A stretch of 64,000 bases of DNA from Solibacillus daqui (GTDB taxonomy: Bacteria; Bacillota; Bacilli; Bacillales_A; Planococcaceae): positions 861,501 through 925,500 of the forward strand of contig NZ_CP114887.1 in NCBI RefSeq assembly GCF_028747805.1, read 5' to 3'. This document shows positions 43,775-53,589 of this stretch, piece after piece. How positions within the stretch are numbered: the stretch's first letter is position 1; every line of letters begins with the position of its first letter. A program made the position numbers and the translations under genes. Below the pieces are notes generated by a model that saw nothing but the letters and a program-made list of their open reading frames with translations, had not been told where the DNA came from and searched no databases.

Positions 43775-44320
43775 ATGCCATTATCACCTCTTGATATACA
43801 TAATAAAGAATTTACACGTGGCTTCCGTGGCTATGCAGAAGACGAGGTAAACGAATTTTTAGATCAAGTAATCAAAGACTATGAAATTATTTTGCGTGAG
43901 AAGAAAGAGCTAGAAGATCAAGTACAAACAATGATCGAAAAAATGAATCATTACAATTCATTGGAAGATACATTGCAAAAATCAATCGTTGTCGCGCAAG
44001 AGGCTGCTGATGAGGTACGTCGCAACTCTCAAAAAGAAGCAAAATTAATAGTTAAAGAGGCAGAAAAAAATGCTGATCGTATTATTAACGATGCATTAAC
44101 AAAAGCCCGAAAAGTAACAATTGAAATTGACGAATTAAAAAAGCAATCGAAAGTGTTCCGCAACCGCTTCAAAATGTTAGTAGAAGCACAATTGGATTTA
44201 TTAAATACAGGCGATTGGGATCATTTATTAGAATATGAAGTAGATTTAACAGATATTCAAGACCAGCACCGTTCCGATGAAGCTGAAGCTGCGTCAACAG
44301 ATAGTACTCCATCCTATTAA
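43775..44320 (+). CDS. divIVA: Septum/pole determinant DivIVA
   Basis: 181-residue coiled-coil protein that marks negatively curved membrane at septa and poles and recruits MinJ/MinD and sporulation partners. The lipid-binding N-terminus MPLSPLDIHNKEFTRGFRGY (about 1-20, with the exposed Phe/Arg) and the following AEDEVNEFLDQVI are intact; coiled coils run from about 30 to 150. The tail after residue 160 is acidic (SDEAEAASTDS). RBS AAAGGAG. Next to the T-box leader of ileS as in B. subtilis. Confidence 0.95.
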   Translation: MPLSPLDIHNKEFTRGFRGYAEDEVNEFLDQVIKDYEIILREKKELEDQVQTMIEKMNHYNSLEDTLQKSIVVAQEAADEVRRNSQKEAKLIVKEAEKNADRIINDALTKARKVTIEIDELKKQSKVFRNRFKMLVEAQLDLLNTGDWDHLLEYEVDLTDIQDQHRSDEAEAASTDSTPSY

Positions 44321-44330
44321 GGAAACGTAC

Positions 44331-44359
44331 TTGACATTTCGCGGTGTGATTTCTATACT
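44331..44359 (+). promoter_or_regulatory. Strong sigma-A promoter for ileS
   Basis: Perfect TTGACA (44331-44336), a 17-base spacer, TATACT (44354-44359). Transcription would start near 44366, at the beginning of the T-box leader. Confidence 0.8.
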
Positions 44360-44365
44360 GAAGAA

Positions 44366-44727
44366 TAATGAAATGATATGCAAAACGCATAAAGCTTTGA
44401 TGGAGACAGTACATTTGGCATTGCCGCTTAGCGATTCGAGGATAGTGAAAGCTCGAACCAAACAAGCTAAATCGAAAATCACTCCTGAGCTAAATAGCTG
44501 AATGAAGTTAATATGCCCCTGGCAGATGTCACAGATTTTTAAAGGAAGTTTTTTGAGTGAACTCAAAAAAATCTGGACAAAAGTTAGCCGAGGCGTAATT
44601 GATTAAGTAAGCTATTTCGTATCACACGACGTTACAGTGTCTAATGAGGCGAATATTTCGCGAAATTAGGGTGGTACCACGAGACTAATGCTCCTCGTCC
44701 CTTTTACTGGGATGAAGGGGCTTTTTT
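44366..44727 (+). ncRNA. T-box leader of ileS
   Basis: Leader RNA that senses uncharged tRNA-Ile. The hallmark T-box sequence AGGGTGGTACCACGAGA spans 44668-44684, followed by the terminator stem GCTCCTCGTCCC / GGGATGAAGGGGC (44690-44721) and Ts. Stem I features GATGGAGACAGTAC and the later CCTGAGC region; ATC at 44478-44480 lies a few bases before CCTGAGC, as in other ileS leaders, and is the probable isoleucine specifier codon. Unusually, the part between Stem I and the antiterminator contains a copy of a hairpin repeat (44523-44606). Confidence 0.9.
44523..44606 (+). repeat. Hairpin repeat element, copy A, inside the ileS T-box leader
   Basis: Contains GATGTCACAGATTTTT (44525-44540) and AAAAAAATCTGGA (44565-44577), both identical to copy B at 48799-48852. 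CAGATT pairs with AATCTG; the apical hairpin is TTTTTTGAG / CTCAAAAAA with loop TGAA, differing in sequence from copy B while keeping its pairing. A third part, CCGAGGCGTAATTGAT, corresponds to the second hairpin of copy B but its 5' arm is decayed here. No protein is encoded. Confidence 0.7.
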
Positions 44728-44791
44728 ATTTTGAAAAGCAGCTCTCCCTAGTTCGAGCATACAACTTCAATAAATTTAGGAGGCTTTTTAC

Positions 44792-47557
44792 ATGGTAGAG
44801 TACAAAGAGACGTTATTAATGCCAAAAACAGATTTCCCTATGCGCGGGGGCTTACCGACTAAGGAACCGCAAATTCAAGCACAATGGGATGAAATGGATA
44901 TCAACAAATTAGTAATGGAGCGCACGGAAGGTCGCCCAGAATTTATATTGCATGATGGACCTCCTTATGCAAACGGTGATATCCACGTAGGGCATGCATT
45001 AAATAAAGTAATTAAAGATATGATTAACCGCCAAAAAACAATGTCTGGTTTTCATGTGAACTATGTGCCAGGTTGGGATACACACGGTTTGCCAATCGAG
45101 CAAGCGTTAACGAATAAAGGTGTTAAGCGTAAAGAAATGTCAATTGCTGAGTTCCGTGAGCTTTGTGAAAAGTATGCGTACGAGCAAATTGAAAATCAAA
45201 AAGGTCAATTCCGTCGCTTAGGTGTACGCGGAGACTGGGAAAATCCATACATCACATTAAAGCCTGAATTCGAAGCACGACAAATTGAAGTATTCGGCAA
45301 AATGGCGGAAAAAGGCTATATTTATAAAGGCTTAAAACCTGTATATTGGTCACCATCTTCTGAGTCAGCATTAGCAGAAGCAGAAATCGAATACAAAGAT
45401 GTTGAATCATATTCAATCTACGTAACATTCGGCATTAAAGATGCAAAAGGTGTCGTACCTCAAGATGCAAAATTCGTTATCTGGACAACAACACCTTGGA
45501 CAATTCCAGCGAACTTAGGGATTTCAGTGAACCCTGAATATACGTATGTTGTGGCTGAAGTTGCGGGTGCAAAATACATCGTAGCAAAAGAATTACTTGA
45601 AAAATTATCAGTAACATTCGGTTGGGAAGATGTACAAATCGTTCAAGAAGTAAAAGGGCAAGAGCTTGATTTAATCGTAGCAGAGCACCCAATTTACAAA
45701 CGTGATTCATTAGTGATGGTTGGAGAGCACGTAACTTCAGATGCTGGTACTGGCTGTGTACACACAGCACCAGGTCACGGTGAAGACGACTATAACGTTG
45801 GTAAACAGTACGGCTTAGAAGTTTTATCACCTGTAGATAACGGCGGTTGCTATACAGATGAAGCACCAGGCTTTGAGGGCTTATTCTATGAAAAAGCAAA
45901 CCCTATCGTAATCGAAAAGTTAAAAGAAGAAGCGGCATTACTAAACGTTTCAAAGTTCACCCATTCATATCCACATGACTGGCGTACAAAAAAACCAGTT
46001 ATTTACCGTGCAACACCACAATGGTTTGCATCGGTAGAAATGTTCCGTGGCGAATTATTAGAAGCGGTAAAAGCGACAGAGTTCACACCTGCATGGGGTG
46101 AAACACGTCTTTACAATATGATTCGTGACCGTGGTGACTGGGTAATCTCTCGTCAACGTGCATGGGGTGTGCCAATTCCGATTTTCTATGCAGAAAATGG
46201 CGACCCAATCATCACACCAGATACAATCGCACACGTTTCTAAATTATTCCGTGAGCACGGTTCAAACATCTGGTTCCAAAAAGAATCAAAAGAATTATTA
46301 CCAGAAGGCTTTACACATGAAGGTAGCCCGAACGGTAAATTTACAAAAGAAAATGACATCATGGACGTTTGGTTCGACTCAGGTTCATCACACCAAGGTG
46401 TGCTTGTGGAGCGCGGCATGAAATACCCAGCTGACCTTTATTTAGAAGGTTCTGACCAACACCGTGGCTGGTTCAACTCTTCATTAATTACATCTGTTGC
46501 AATTAATGGCTATGCACCTTACAAAGGCTTATTAACACATGGTTTCGTACTTGATGGTGAAGGCCGTAAAATGTCGAAATCATTAGGGAATACGATCGAT
46601 CCACTAAAAGTAATGGAGCAATATGGTGCAGATATCCTACGTATGTGGGTAGCATCAGTAGACTATACAGGTGACGTTCGTATCTCAATGGATATGATTA
46701 AACAAGTTTCGGAGACATACCGTAAAGTACGTAACACATTACGTTTCTTACACGGAAACGTAACAGACTTCAATGATGCAACAGACCGCGTTGCTTACGA
46801 AGACTTACGTGAAATGGACCAATATATGTATATGCGCTTACAAGATGTAGTGAAAACGATTCTTGCAGCATATGACCGTTACGACTTCTCAACAGTGTAT
46901 ACAACTGTGAATAACTTTGTAGCGATTGAACTTTCTTCATTCTACTTAGATATTGCAAAAGATGTTGTGTACATTGAAGGAACGGACAATAAAGCCCGTC
47001 GCGCAATGCAAACGGTAATGTATGATACATTAATGGCGTTAGTGAAATTATTAACACCAATTATTCCTCATACAACAGAAGAATTATGGGGCTACATGGA
47101 GTTCGAAGGTAAAGAAGCTTCTGTTCAATTAACAGATTTCCCAGAGGTTGATGAACAAGCAAACTTCAAACAATTACGTGCAAAATGGTCAAAAGTGATT
47201 GCTGTGCGTAATGAAGTGCTAAAAGCATTAGAAGAAGCACGTAATGCAAAAACAATCGGTAAATCATTAGAAGCAAAAATCTCTGTATATGCAGATGCCG
47301 AAACGGTAGAAATATTAAATGATGCAACTATCGACTTTGCTCAACTTTCAATTGTGTCACAATTTGTTATTGCAGGTGGTAAAGAATCAGCTCCTGCTGA
47401 AGCGCTAACTTTAGAAAAAACAGCTTTAGTTGTTGAAAAAGCAGACGGAGAAAAATGTGAACGCTGCTGGACAATTTCAGAAACGGTTGGTTCTGATGAA
47501 AAGCATGCTACATTATGTAAACGTTGTGCCGATGTTGTAGAAAATTATTACGTATAA
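44792..47557 (+). CDS. ileS: Isoleucyl-tRNA synthetase
   Basis: 921-residue class I synthetase charging tRNA-Ile. Seen: the HIGH motif as HVGH in [18 protein letters not shown] (about 55-72), the editing domain with [14 protein letters not shown] (about 230-243) and [16 protein letters not shown] (in part, about 318), KMSKS in [10 protein letters not shown] (about 592-601), and the C-terminal zinc site CERCW / CKRC (about 887-913). It is the bacterial type 1 enzyme, the form usually sensitive to mupirocin. RBS TAGGAGG. Controlled by the T-box leader upstream. Confidence 0.98.
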   Translation: MVEYKETLLMPKTDFPMRGGLPTKEPQIQAQWDEMDINKLVMERTEGRPEFILHDGPPYANGDIHVGHALNKVIKDMINRQKTMSGFHVNYVPGWDTHGLPIEQALTNKGVKRKEMSIAEFRELCEKYAYEQIENQKGQFRRLGVRGDWENPYITLKPEFEARQIEVFGKMAEKGYIYKGLKPVYWSPSSESALAEAEIEYKDVESYSIYVTFGIKDAKGVVPQDAKFVIWTTTPWTIPANLGISVNPEYTYVVAEVAGAKYIVAKELLEKLSVTFGWEDVQIVQEVKGQELDLIVAEHPIYKRDSLVMVGEHVTSDAGTGCVHTAPGHGEDDYNVGKQYGLEVLSPVDNGGCYTDEAPGFEGLFYEKANPIVIEKLKEEAALLNVSKFTHSYPHDWRTKKPVIYRATPQWFASVEMFRGELLEAVKATEFTPAWGETRLYNMIRDRGDWVISRQRAWGVPIPIFYAENGDPIITPDTIAHVSKLFREHGSNIWFQKESKELLPEGFTHEGSPNGKFTKENDIMDVWFDSGSSHQGVLVERGMKYPADLYLEGSDQHRGWFNSSLITSVAINGYAPYKGLLTHGFVLDGEGRKMSKSLGNTIDPLKVMEQYGADILRMWVASVDYTGDVRISMDMIKQVSETYRKVRNTLRFLHGNVTDFNDATDRVAYEDLREMDQYMYMRLQDVVKTILAAYDRYDFSTVYTTVNNFVAIELSSFYLDIAKDVVYIEGTDNKARRAMQTVMYDTLMALVKLLTPIIPHTTEELWGYMEFEGKEASVQLTDFPEVDEQANFKQLRAKWSKVIAVRNEVLKALEEARNAKTIGKSLEAKISVYADAETVEILNDATIDFAQLSIVSQFVIAGGKESAPAEALTLEKTALVVEKADGEKCERCWTISETVGSDEKHATLCKRCADVVENYYV

Positions 47558-47563
47558 AAAATT

Positions 47564-47597
47564 GGAACGCTGTTGCCTTTTGGTAACGGCGTTCTTT
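47564..47597 (+). terminator. Terminator after ileS
   Basis: Stem GAACGCTGTTGCC / GGTAACGGCGTTC (with mismatch) and loop TTTT, then CTTT. Confidence 0.75.
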
Positions 47598-47646
47598 CAA
47601 ACCTTTTTTATTTTCAGAAAAGAAAGTTTTTTAAGGGGGCGTTGTA

Positions 47647-48363
47647 GTGGAATATACAGAACAAAAACCGTATACACCAGATACCTTTTTACAAGGTGTG
47701 AAAGATTGCATCCCAACATTGCTCGGCTATATTAGTATTGGCGTTGCGTTCGGTGTTGTCGGGATTGCATCTGGAATTTCTGTTTTCGAAGTGTTTTTAC
47801 TTTCAGTACTTGTTTATGCAGGTTCAGCGCAGTTTATTTTTTGTGGGCTATATTTAGCTGGAGCTCCTCTTTCGGCTGTTATCGTGACGATTTTCATTGT
47901 GAACTTAAGGCATTTATTAATGTCTTTAACAATTGCGCCGTATTTTACGAAATATTCGATGCTGCGTAATATCGGTTTTGGGACACTGCTAACAGACGAA
48001 ACTTTTGGGGTATCTGTTGTAACGGCTGGGAAAGAAGGACGTCTAGGTGGGAAATGGATGGATGGCCTCAATGTGACTGCATATACAACATGGATTGTAG
48101 CTTGTACAGTAGGTGGGATTATTGGGCAATGGCTGCCAGATCCAGAAAAGTGGGGCTTAGACTATGCACTTGTTGCGATGTTTGTTGCATTGCTTGTGTT
48201 AACGCTGCAGAGCATTCCAAAGGAAAAAATAATGCATTATCTAAAGTTAATTGCGGTCATGGTCGTCAGCATGTACGGGATGCTGTATTTCATGCCTGGG
48301 CATTTAGCGGTGCTACTTTCAACGATAGTTGTGGCAACGATTGGAGTGGTAACTGAAAAATGA
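47647..48363 (+). CDS. azlC: Branched-chain amino acid exporter, large subunit (AzlC family)
   Basis: 238-residue membrane protein with about seven helices, AzlC family. AzlC with AzlD forms a two-part exporter of branched-chain amino acids (and 4-azaleucine in B. subtilis). Seen: VKDCIPTLLGYISIGVAFGV (about 18-37), VYAGSAQFIFCGL (about 57-69), NLRHLLMSLTIAPYF (about 86-100), GTLLTDETFGV (about 113-123). Starts at GTG 47647 with AAGGGGG upstream. azlD overlaps its end by four bases (ATGA). Lying behind ileS, it may share the theme of isoleucine balance, but a terminator separates them. Confidence 0.9.
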   Translation: MEYTEQKPYTPDTFLQGVKDCIPTLLGYISIGVAFGVVGIASGISVFEVFLLSVLVYAGSAQFIFCGLYLAGAPLSAVIVTIFIVNLRHLLMSLTIAPYFTKYSMLRNIGFGTLLTDETFGVSVVTAGKEGRLGGKWMDGLNVTAYTTWIVACTVGGIIGQWLPDPEKWGLDYALVAMFVALLVLTLQSIPKEKIMHYLKLIAVMVVSMYGMLYFMPGHLAVLLSTIVVATIGVVTEK

Positions 48364-48686
48364 CGACAACAATTGCGATGGTATTATTAATAGCGGGCTG
48401 TGCATTGGTAACATGGATTCCACGTATTTTGCCTTTTGTGTTAGTGAAAAATATGAAAATGCCAGACATTGTACTGCGCTGGCTAGCGTACATACCGGTT
48501 TGTATTTTATCTGCTCTTGTTATTGAAGGATTTTTTCATAAGCAGCAATCTTTTGTAACAATTGATTGGTTAAATGTGGGAGCGTTTATTCCTACTTTGG
48601 TTGTTGCACTCATTACAAAAAGTTTATCGAAAACGGTAGTGGCGGGTGTTGTAACAATGGCAGTTATGCGCTTATTATTTGTTTAA
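48360..48686 (+). CDS. azlD: Branched-chain amino acid exporter, small subunit (AzlD family)
   Basis: 108-residue membrane protein with four helices, AzlD family partner of AzlC. The LVTWIPRILPFVLVKNMKMP segment (about 17-36) with its conserved T/PR motif and LAYIPVCILSALV (about 42-54) are typical. Starts at ATG 48360 overlapping the azlC stop. Followed by the hairpin-rich noncoding region. Confidence 0.9.
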   Translation: MTTTIAMVLLIAGCALVTWIPRILPFVLVKNMKMPDIVLRWLAYIPVCILSALVIEGFFHKQQSFVTIDWLNVGAFIPTLVVALITKSLSKTVVAGVVTMAVMRLLFV

Positions 48687-48690
48687 CCTG

Positions 48691-48880
48691 ATACAGCGTG
48701 GGGGCAAACCCCGGTTGTATAGGGGAACTCAGGCTAAGAACGCCGCGTCGTGCGGCAACGCCTAAGTGACCAACATCGTGTTGGCCCAAACCCCGGCGGA
48801 TGTCACAGATTTTTTAGTTGGATTTTTCAAGCGAGCTTGAAAAAAATCTGGATGCAATTACGCCGAGAAGTAATTGATAA
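48691..48880 (+). repeat. Hairpin-rich intergenic element with repeat copy B
   Basis: GC-richer than its surroundings, no gene. From 5': GGGGCAAACCCC hairpin (48700-48711); GCCGC/GCGGC hairpin with GTCGT loop and AGGC/GCCT outer arms (about 48731-48763); CCAACATCGTGTTGG perfect hairpin (48770-48784); then copy B of the repeat: CAGATT (48806-48811) with AATCTG (48845-48850), apical TTTTTCAAG / CTTGAAAAA with loop CGAG, and AATTAC / GTAATT (48856-48875). CAAACCCCGG occurs twice (48705-48714 and 48787-48796), as if a block had been inserted or duplicated. No transposase lies nearby. Confidence 0.7.
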
Positions 48881-48895
48881 TTTTCTCGACTTACT

Positions 48896-48924
48896 TAACA
48901 AATTGTTAGGTAGGTCTTTTTTTA
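48896..48924 (+). terminator. Possible weak terminator
   Basis: TTAACAA / TTGTTAG arms with almost no loop, then TAGGTC and a seven-base T run. The T run is six bases away from the stem, which is not ideal. Confidence 0.3.
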
Positions 48925-48938
48925 TAGGATATTGGAAA

Positions 48939-48967
48939 TTTTATAGAGTATTAGTTTATGCTATAAT
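48939..48967 (+). promoter_or_regulatory. Extended -10 promoter for the FIST-MCP operon
   Basis: Perfect TATAAT (48962-48967) with the TGC extended -10 element; TTTATA (48939-48944) 17 bases upstream is a poor -35. The leader is about 55 bases. Confidence 0.5.
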
Positions 48968-49029
48968 ATTCTGAAGTTAAACAATGAGATTTAATTAATA
49001 GTATAAGTTTACTAAAAGGGAGTAATAAT

Positions 49030-50172
49030 ATGGATTTAATTTGTTCCGCTATAACTAAATTGAAACAAGCAAAGCAGGCAGTGGATGAGCTTGCGCTAAC
49101 AATACATAAAGACCCAGCATTGTTGCTGTTTTTTGCTAGTACATCCTATTCTTTTGATGAGTTGGTATCCTGTTTTACGAACAAATTTCCGAAAAGCCAA
49201 ATTGTAGGTGTTACAACAACTGGTGAAATAGGACCAACAGGATTTGACGAATTTAGTCTAAGTGTACAAAGTTACGCATCACAGATTGGTAAATTTCAAG
49301 CGACATTAATGACAGACATTGCAAAGTATCCGATTTTTGAGCGCCAAAAGCTTGTTGACACTGCAAAACAGCTAGGTATTCCGTTACATTCGAAAAACAT
49401 TGAAAATGAAGGACTAGCGTTTGTTTTTCCTGTGGGCTTACAGGCTGGTGAGGAAAAAATGCTGTCCGTTGTGAATTCAATTTTTGAACAAGATGGATTT
49501 CCGATTTTTGGTGGGACGGCAGGTGATGATGCAAAATTTGAAGCGACCTATGTTAGTGTAAATGGTGAATTTACTACAACAGGAGGAGCAGTCATTTTTA
49601 TAAAGCCGTCTGTTGATTTTTATATTATTAAAGAAAATAACTTTGAAAGTATGGGCAAGAAAGTAAAAATTACAAAGGCTGACCCAGAAAAACGAATTGT
49701 TTATGAAATGAATGGTAGACCAGCAGCCGAGGTATTTGCACAAGCGTTAGGAGTGTCGGTAACTGCGTTAGATAAGAATTGGGCACTGCATCCATTAGGT
49801 AGAAAGTTAAATAATGATTTTTATAATGCATCGCCATTTATGTTGAGGGAATCCGGTGCAATTGAATTTTATTGCCAAGTATATGAGGGGACAACACTAG
49901 AAATATTGCAACCACGTGATGCGATTGTAGAAATGGAAAAAACAATCGACAATTTTACAAATCATTTTACGCAATTAAATGGTGTATTAGCATGTAACTG
50001 TATTTTACGAAAGCAGCAATTTCAACAAGAGCGTCTAATGGAAAAGATGAATGAACGCTTAAAGCAATTGCCAAATTTATGCGGATTTTCAAGTTATGGA
50101 GAGCAGTTAAATAAATCACAGCTTAACCAAACAATGCTGTTAATTGGCTTTGGAAAATTACGAGCGGAGTGA
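49030..50172 (+). CDS. FIST domain sensor protein
   Basis: 380-residue soluble protein with FIST N domain (about 30-215: [40 protein letters not shown]) and FIST C domain (about 216-360: [52 protein letters not shown]). FIST is a ligand-sensing module, proposed to bind small molecules such as amino acids, usually fused or linked to chemoreceptors or histidine kinases. No output domain is present; the next gene is a chemoreceptor signalling domain without a sensor, so the two are probably the halves of one receptor. No signal peptide, so cytoplasmic. Confidence 0.88.
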   Translation: MDLICSAITKLKQAKQAVDELALTIHKDPALLLFFASTSYSFDELVSCFTNKFPKSQIVGVTTTGEIGPTGFDEFSLSVQSYASQIGKFQATLMTDIAKYPIFERQKLVDTAKQLGIPLHSKNIENEGLAFVFPVGLQAGEEKMLSVVNSIFEQDGFPIFGGTAGDDAKFEATYVSVNGEFTTTGGAVIFIKPSVDFYIIKENNFESMGKKVKITKADPEKRIVYEMNGRPAAEVFAQALGVSVTALDKNWALHPLGRKLNNDFYNASPFMLRESGAIEFYCQVYEGTTLEILQPRDAIVEMEKTIDNFTNHFTQLNGVLACNCILRKQQFQQERLMEKMNERLKQLPNLCGFSSYGEQLNKSQLNQTMLLIGFGKLRAE

Positions 50173-50177
50173 ATGAT

Positions 50178-51158
50178 ATGTTAAAAAGATGGTTTGAAAA
50201 AGGACAAATAGTTGAGCAAGTGAATGAGGAAATTGAGAAGCTAACACAGGCAGAACGCACACAAATTATTGAAGGTGTAGAGGAATTGCTACACTTATTA
50301 AAAAAAGCAAATGCTAAAAATACCGAAGATGATAGTTTATTTTTGGAGCGTATTACAGTGATTTCAGAGTCGCTACAACAGGATCAGATAATGCTTGATT
50401 TTACATATGAGAGTGCGCATACAATTGTACAAGAAACAGAGGAAATTCAACAAATTACAGCTTCAGTTGAATCGCAAGTTGAGCATAATAATCAATTGAT
50501 TCAAGAGGGGCGTAATCAGATGGATGCGCTATATAGCCAAATGGAAAAGGTACGCCAAATTTTTACGATTGTCGGTGTATCCATTGGTGATTTACAACAG
50601 GATACGAAGGAAATTCAAGATTTCGCTCAATTAATTGGTGCAATTGCGGACCAGACAAATTTGTTAGCTTTGAATGCCTCCATTGAAGCGGCGCGTGCGG
50701 GGGAGCATGGTAAAGGCTTTGCAGTGGTGGCAGCAGAGGTACGTAAATTAGCGGAACAAAGTAAACAAGCTCTCGAACAGATTAATGGAAAAGTGACAGA
50801 AATTGTACGACATATGGAAAATGTTGCAGCTAGTGTACAGCAAGAGCAAAAAACAGTCGATTTTACGCAACAAATGTCTGCAGAAACACAGCAATATTTT
50901 GTGAGAATTGAACAGTCTGAACAGCAATTAGCAAAAAGTATGCAAGAGATTCAGCAAACGACAGAACAAACATTAAATCAAGTGATGACATTACAAGATG
51001 TATTAGAGAAAATTGTATATTCGTCTCAAAATTCTATACAGCATATCGAACAGCTTTATGGTTTTTCTGAAACAAAGTCATATAATGCAAATGATATGAT
51101 TTCCTATATCATACAAGTAAAAAAATTAGTGGAAGCACTAAAAAATAATCGACTGTAG
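50178..51158 (+). CDS. Cytosolic methyl-accepting chemotaxis protein
   Basis: 326 residues, no membrane helix and no recognisable sensor domain. The hairpin tip [30 protein letters not shown] (in part, about residue 155-185) is the CheA/CheW-binding signature of MCPs. Helical coiled coils flank it. The N-terminal 80 residues are helical and acidic. I use ATG 50178 (GGAG 9 bases upstream); a GTG at 50169 in frame overlaps the stop of the FIST gene. Co-transcription and complementary domains suggest it reports the state of the FIST protein to the chemotaxis kinase (inference). Confidence 0.9.
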   Translation: MLKRWFEKGQIVEQVNEEIEKLTQAERTQIIEGVEELLHLLKKANAKNTEDDSLFLERITVISESLQQDQIMLDFTYESAHTIVQETEEIQQITASVESQVEHNNQLIQEGRNQMDALYSQMEKVRQIFTIVGVSIGDLQQDTKEIQDFAQLIGAIADQTNLLALNASIEAARAGEHGKGFAVVAAEVRKLAEQSKQALEQINGKVTEIVRHMENVAASVQQEQKTVDFTQQMSAETQQYFVRIEQSEQQLAKSMQEIQQTTEQTLNQVMTLQDVLEKIVYSSQNSIQHIEQLYGFSETKSYNANDMISYIIQVKKLVEALKNNRL

Positions 51159-51246
51159 TGATCGCAGATTTCCCATGCTAATATTATCGTTTCATCGTGT
51201 AATTATGTTAAAATAGGAAAGATATATCGTAAACGGAGGATTGGCT

Positions 51247-51723
51247 GTGTATAAATATTACGGATTAGCAGTGTTTGCAGTCATTTTGGATCAATGGACA
51301 AAGTGGCTAATCGTTAAAAATATGGAGCTTGGGGAACGTATTAGTATATGGGACCCATGGCTAGGCATTTTATCGCATCGTAATCGTGGTGCGGCTTGGG
51401 GTATGCTAGAAGGACAAATGTGGCTATTTACAATTGTGACAATTGCAGTAATTATCGCAATTATTTACTTTAATCATACAGAAGCAAAAGGAAAACCAAT
51501 GTACCATGTGAGCTTAATGTTTCTTTTAGGCGGGGCTGTCGGTAACTTTATAGACCGTTTATTCCGTGGTGAAGTTGTAGACTTTGTTGATGTGCTCATT
51601 CCGGGCATTAACTATCACTTCCCAATTTTTAATGTTGCAGATGCAGCACTAACAATTGCTGTAATCATGCTATTTATTACGATTATTTTTGAGGAAAAAA
51701 TGAATAAGAAAAAGGTGAAATAA
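51247..51723 (+). CDS. lspA: Lipoprotein signal peptidase LspA
   Basis: 158-residue inner membrane aspartic protease (signal peptidase II) that cleaves prolipoproteins after lipid attachment. Four helices. Seen: [10 protein letters not shown] (about 13-22), [11 protein letters not shown] (about 44-54), [11 protein letters not shown] with the first catalytic Asp (about 97-107) and [10 protein letters not shown] with the second (about 125-134). I use GTG 51247, 7 bases after GGAGG; TTG 51241 in frame lies too close. The stop overlaps the next start (TAATG). Confidence 0.95.
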   Translation: MYKYYGLAVFAVILDQWTKWLIVKNMELGERISIWDPWLGILSHRNRGAAWGMLEGQMWLFTIVTIAVIIAIIYFNHTEAKGKPMYHVSLMFLLGGAVGNFIDRLFRGEVVDFVDVLIPGINYHFPIFNVADAALTIAVIMLFITIIFEEKMNKKKVK

Positions 51724-52625
51724 TGGCAGTAGTCACGTTAACAATGGAGGATTTTGCTGGGGAACGTATTGATAAAGCCCTTTCTTCTATGGAAGCTTCA
51801 TGGTCACGTTCGCAAATTTCGAACTGGTTAGATGAAGAGCGCATTTTAGTAAACGGCGTAAACGTCAAAGCAAAATACAAAGTAAAGCTAGGGGACGTTG
51901 TAGAAGTAGACGTTCCTGAAGTGGAAGATTTAGAAATCGTTCCAGAAGATTTAAATTTAGAAATCGTGTATGAGGATGCGGATGTATTAGTTGTAAACAA
52001 ACCTCGTGGCATGGTTGTACACCCTGCACCAGGTCATGCAACAGGCACGCTTGTAAATGGTTTAATGTATCATTGTAAAGACTTATCAGGAATTAATGGC
52101 GTAGCACGTCCTGGTATTGTGCACCGTATTGATAAAGATACATCGGGTTTATTAATGGTTGCTAAAAATGATGTTGCGCATGAGGGGCTAGTGAACCAGT
52201 TAGTCGAAAAGTCCGTTACACGTAAATATACAGCGCTAGTTCATGGGCATATTGCACATGAAAAGGGCACAATTGATGCACCGATTGGACGTGACCAAAA
52301 AGATCGTCAAAAGCAAGCGATTGTAGATAACGGCAAGCATGCGGTAACACATTTCCAAGTAATGGAGCGTTTTGGGGAATTTTCATTAGTAGAATGCCGA
52401 TTAGAAACGGGCCGTACTCACCAAATCCGTGTACACATGAACTACATTGGCTACCCGTTAGCAGGAGACCCAAAATACGGACCAAAGAAAACGATTGATT
52501 TTGGGGGGCAAGTACTACACGCAGGCGTACTAGGATTTGTGCACCCTGTTACAAAAGAATATCTAGAATTTAGCGCACCATTACCAGCTGACTTCCAAGA
52601 GCTATTAGCGGAGTTGCGTAAATAA
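51723..52625 (+). CDS. RluA/RluD-family pseudouridine synthase (YlyB)
   Basis: 300 residues: N-terminal S4 RNA-binding domain (about 14-75, with RIDKALSSMEASWSRSQISNWL in part) and RluA-type catalytic domain with the HRIDKDTSGLLMVAKN motif (about 135-150, catalytic Asp) and ETGRTHQIRVHMNYIGYPLAGD (in part). It converts specific uridines of 23S rRNA to pseudouridine; the RluD-like positions around 1911-1917 are the usual targets of this group. YlyB of B. subtilis stands at the same place between lspA and pyrR. Start overlaps the lspA stop. Confidence 0.92.
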   Translation: MAVVTLTMEDFAGERIDKALSSMEASWSRSQISNWLDEERILVNGVNVKAKYKVKLGDVVEVDVPEVEDLEIVPEDLNLEIVYEDADVLVVNKPRGMVVHPAPGHATGTLVNGLMYHCKDLSGINGVARPGIVHRIDKDTSGLLMVAKNDVAHEGLVNQLVEKSVTRKYTALVHGHIAHEKGTIDAPIGRDQKDRQKQAIVDNGKHAVTHFQVMERFGEFSLVECRLETGRTHQIRVHMNYIGYPLAGDPKYGPKKTIDFGGQVLHAGVLGFVHPVTKEYLEFSAPLPADFQELLAELRK

Positions 52626-52629
52626 TATA

Positions 52630-52670
52630 AACACCGAAATTTTACCTCAGAGTAAAGTTTCGGTGTTTTT
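52630..52670 (+). terminator. Terminator after the pseudouridine synthase gene
   Basis: Long stem ACACCGAAATTTTAC / GTAAAGTTTCGGTGT with loop CTCAGA and eight Ts. Confidence 0.92.
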
Positions 52671-52728
52671 TTTCAATATCAGACAATTTAAATTTTTTGT
52701 TTTTGTTGTCCAACCTATAACTTGACTG

Positions 52729-52757
52729 TTGACTTAAGCTAAAAAGAAGCATATACT
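52729..52757 (+). promoter_or_regulatory. Promoter of the pyr operon
   Basis: TTGACT (52729-52734), 17 bases, TATACT (52752-52757). A second TTGACT lies 7 bases upstream. Transcription would begin near 52764, before the PyrR attenuator. Confidence 0.75.
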
Positions 52758-52763
52758 GACAAC

Positions 52764-52960
52764 AGTGAACGAAAGAGCTTGACGAGAGCAAGCAAGTAGT
52801 CACCTTATAAAATTACATAATGTTCACCTTTAAAGGCAGTCCAGAGAGACTGAAAAGGGAAAATGTGAATGGCTTTACGTATTTTTGTGCGCAAAAATTT
52901 ACGTATGCAATTTTTCAACATGACTTTTTCAACCCTCTAGATGATCTAGAGGGTTTTTTA
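52764..52960 (+). promoter_or_regulatory. PyrR-dependent attenuator in the pyr leader
   Basis: The PyrR binding hairpin has the conserved CCAGAGAG loop in AGTCCAGAGAGACT (52838-52851). The terminator is a perfect 12-base stem AACCCTCTAGAT / ATCTAGAGGGTT (52931-52955) with Ts. With UMP bound, PyrR stabilises the binding hairpin, which lets the terminator form and shuts off the operon when pyrimidines are plentiful. The whole gap 52626-53013 holds only this leader, the promoter and the previous terminator. Confidence 0.9.
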
Positions 52961-52992
52961 TTTGGAAATTTGTACCCAAGTGAACATGATAA

Positions 52993-53559
<567 letters not shown>

Positions 53560-53589
53560 AAAGAGCATAGAAAGAAAAGAGGAAACGGA

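Noticed and set aside
44277..44566. Open frames on both strands over the start of the ileS leader
   Set aside because: The region is a T-box leader with promoter and conserved motifs; the frames are chance.
48750..48974. 74-codon open frame across the hairpin repeat region
   Set aside because: It runs through several perfect hairpins and a promoter, has no ribosome binding site, and the region compares with copy A as structured noncoding sequence.
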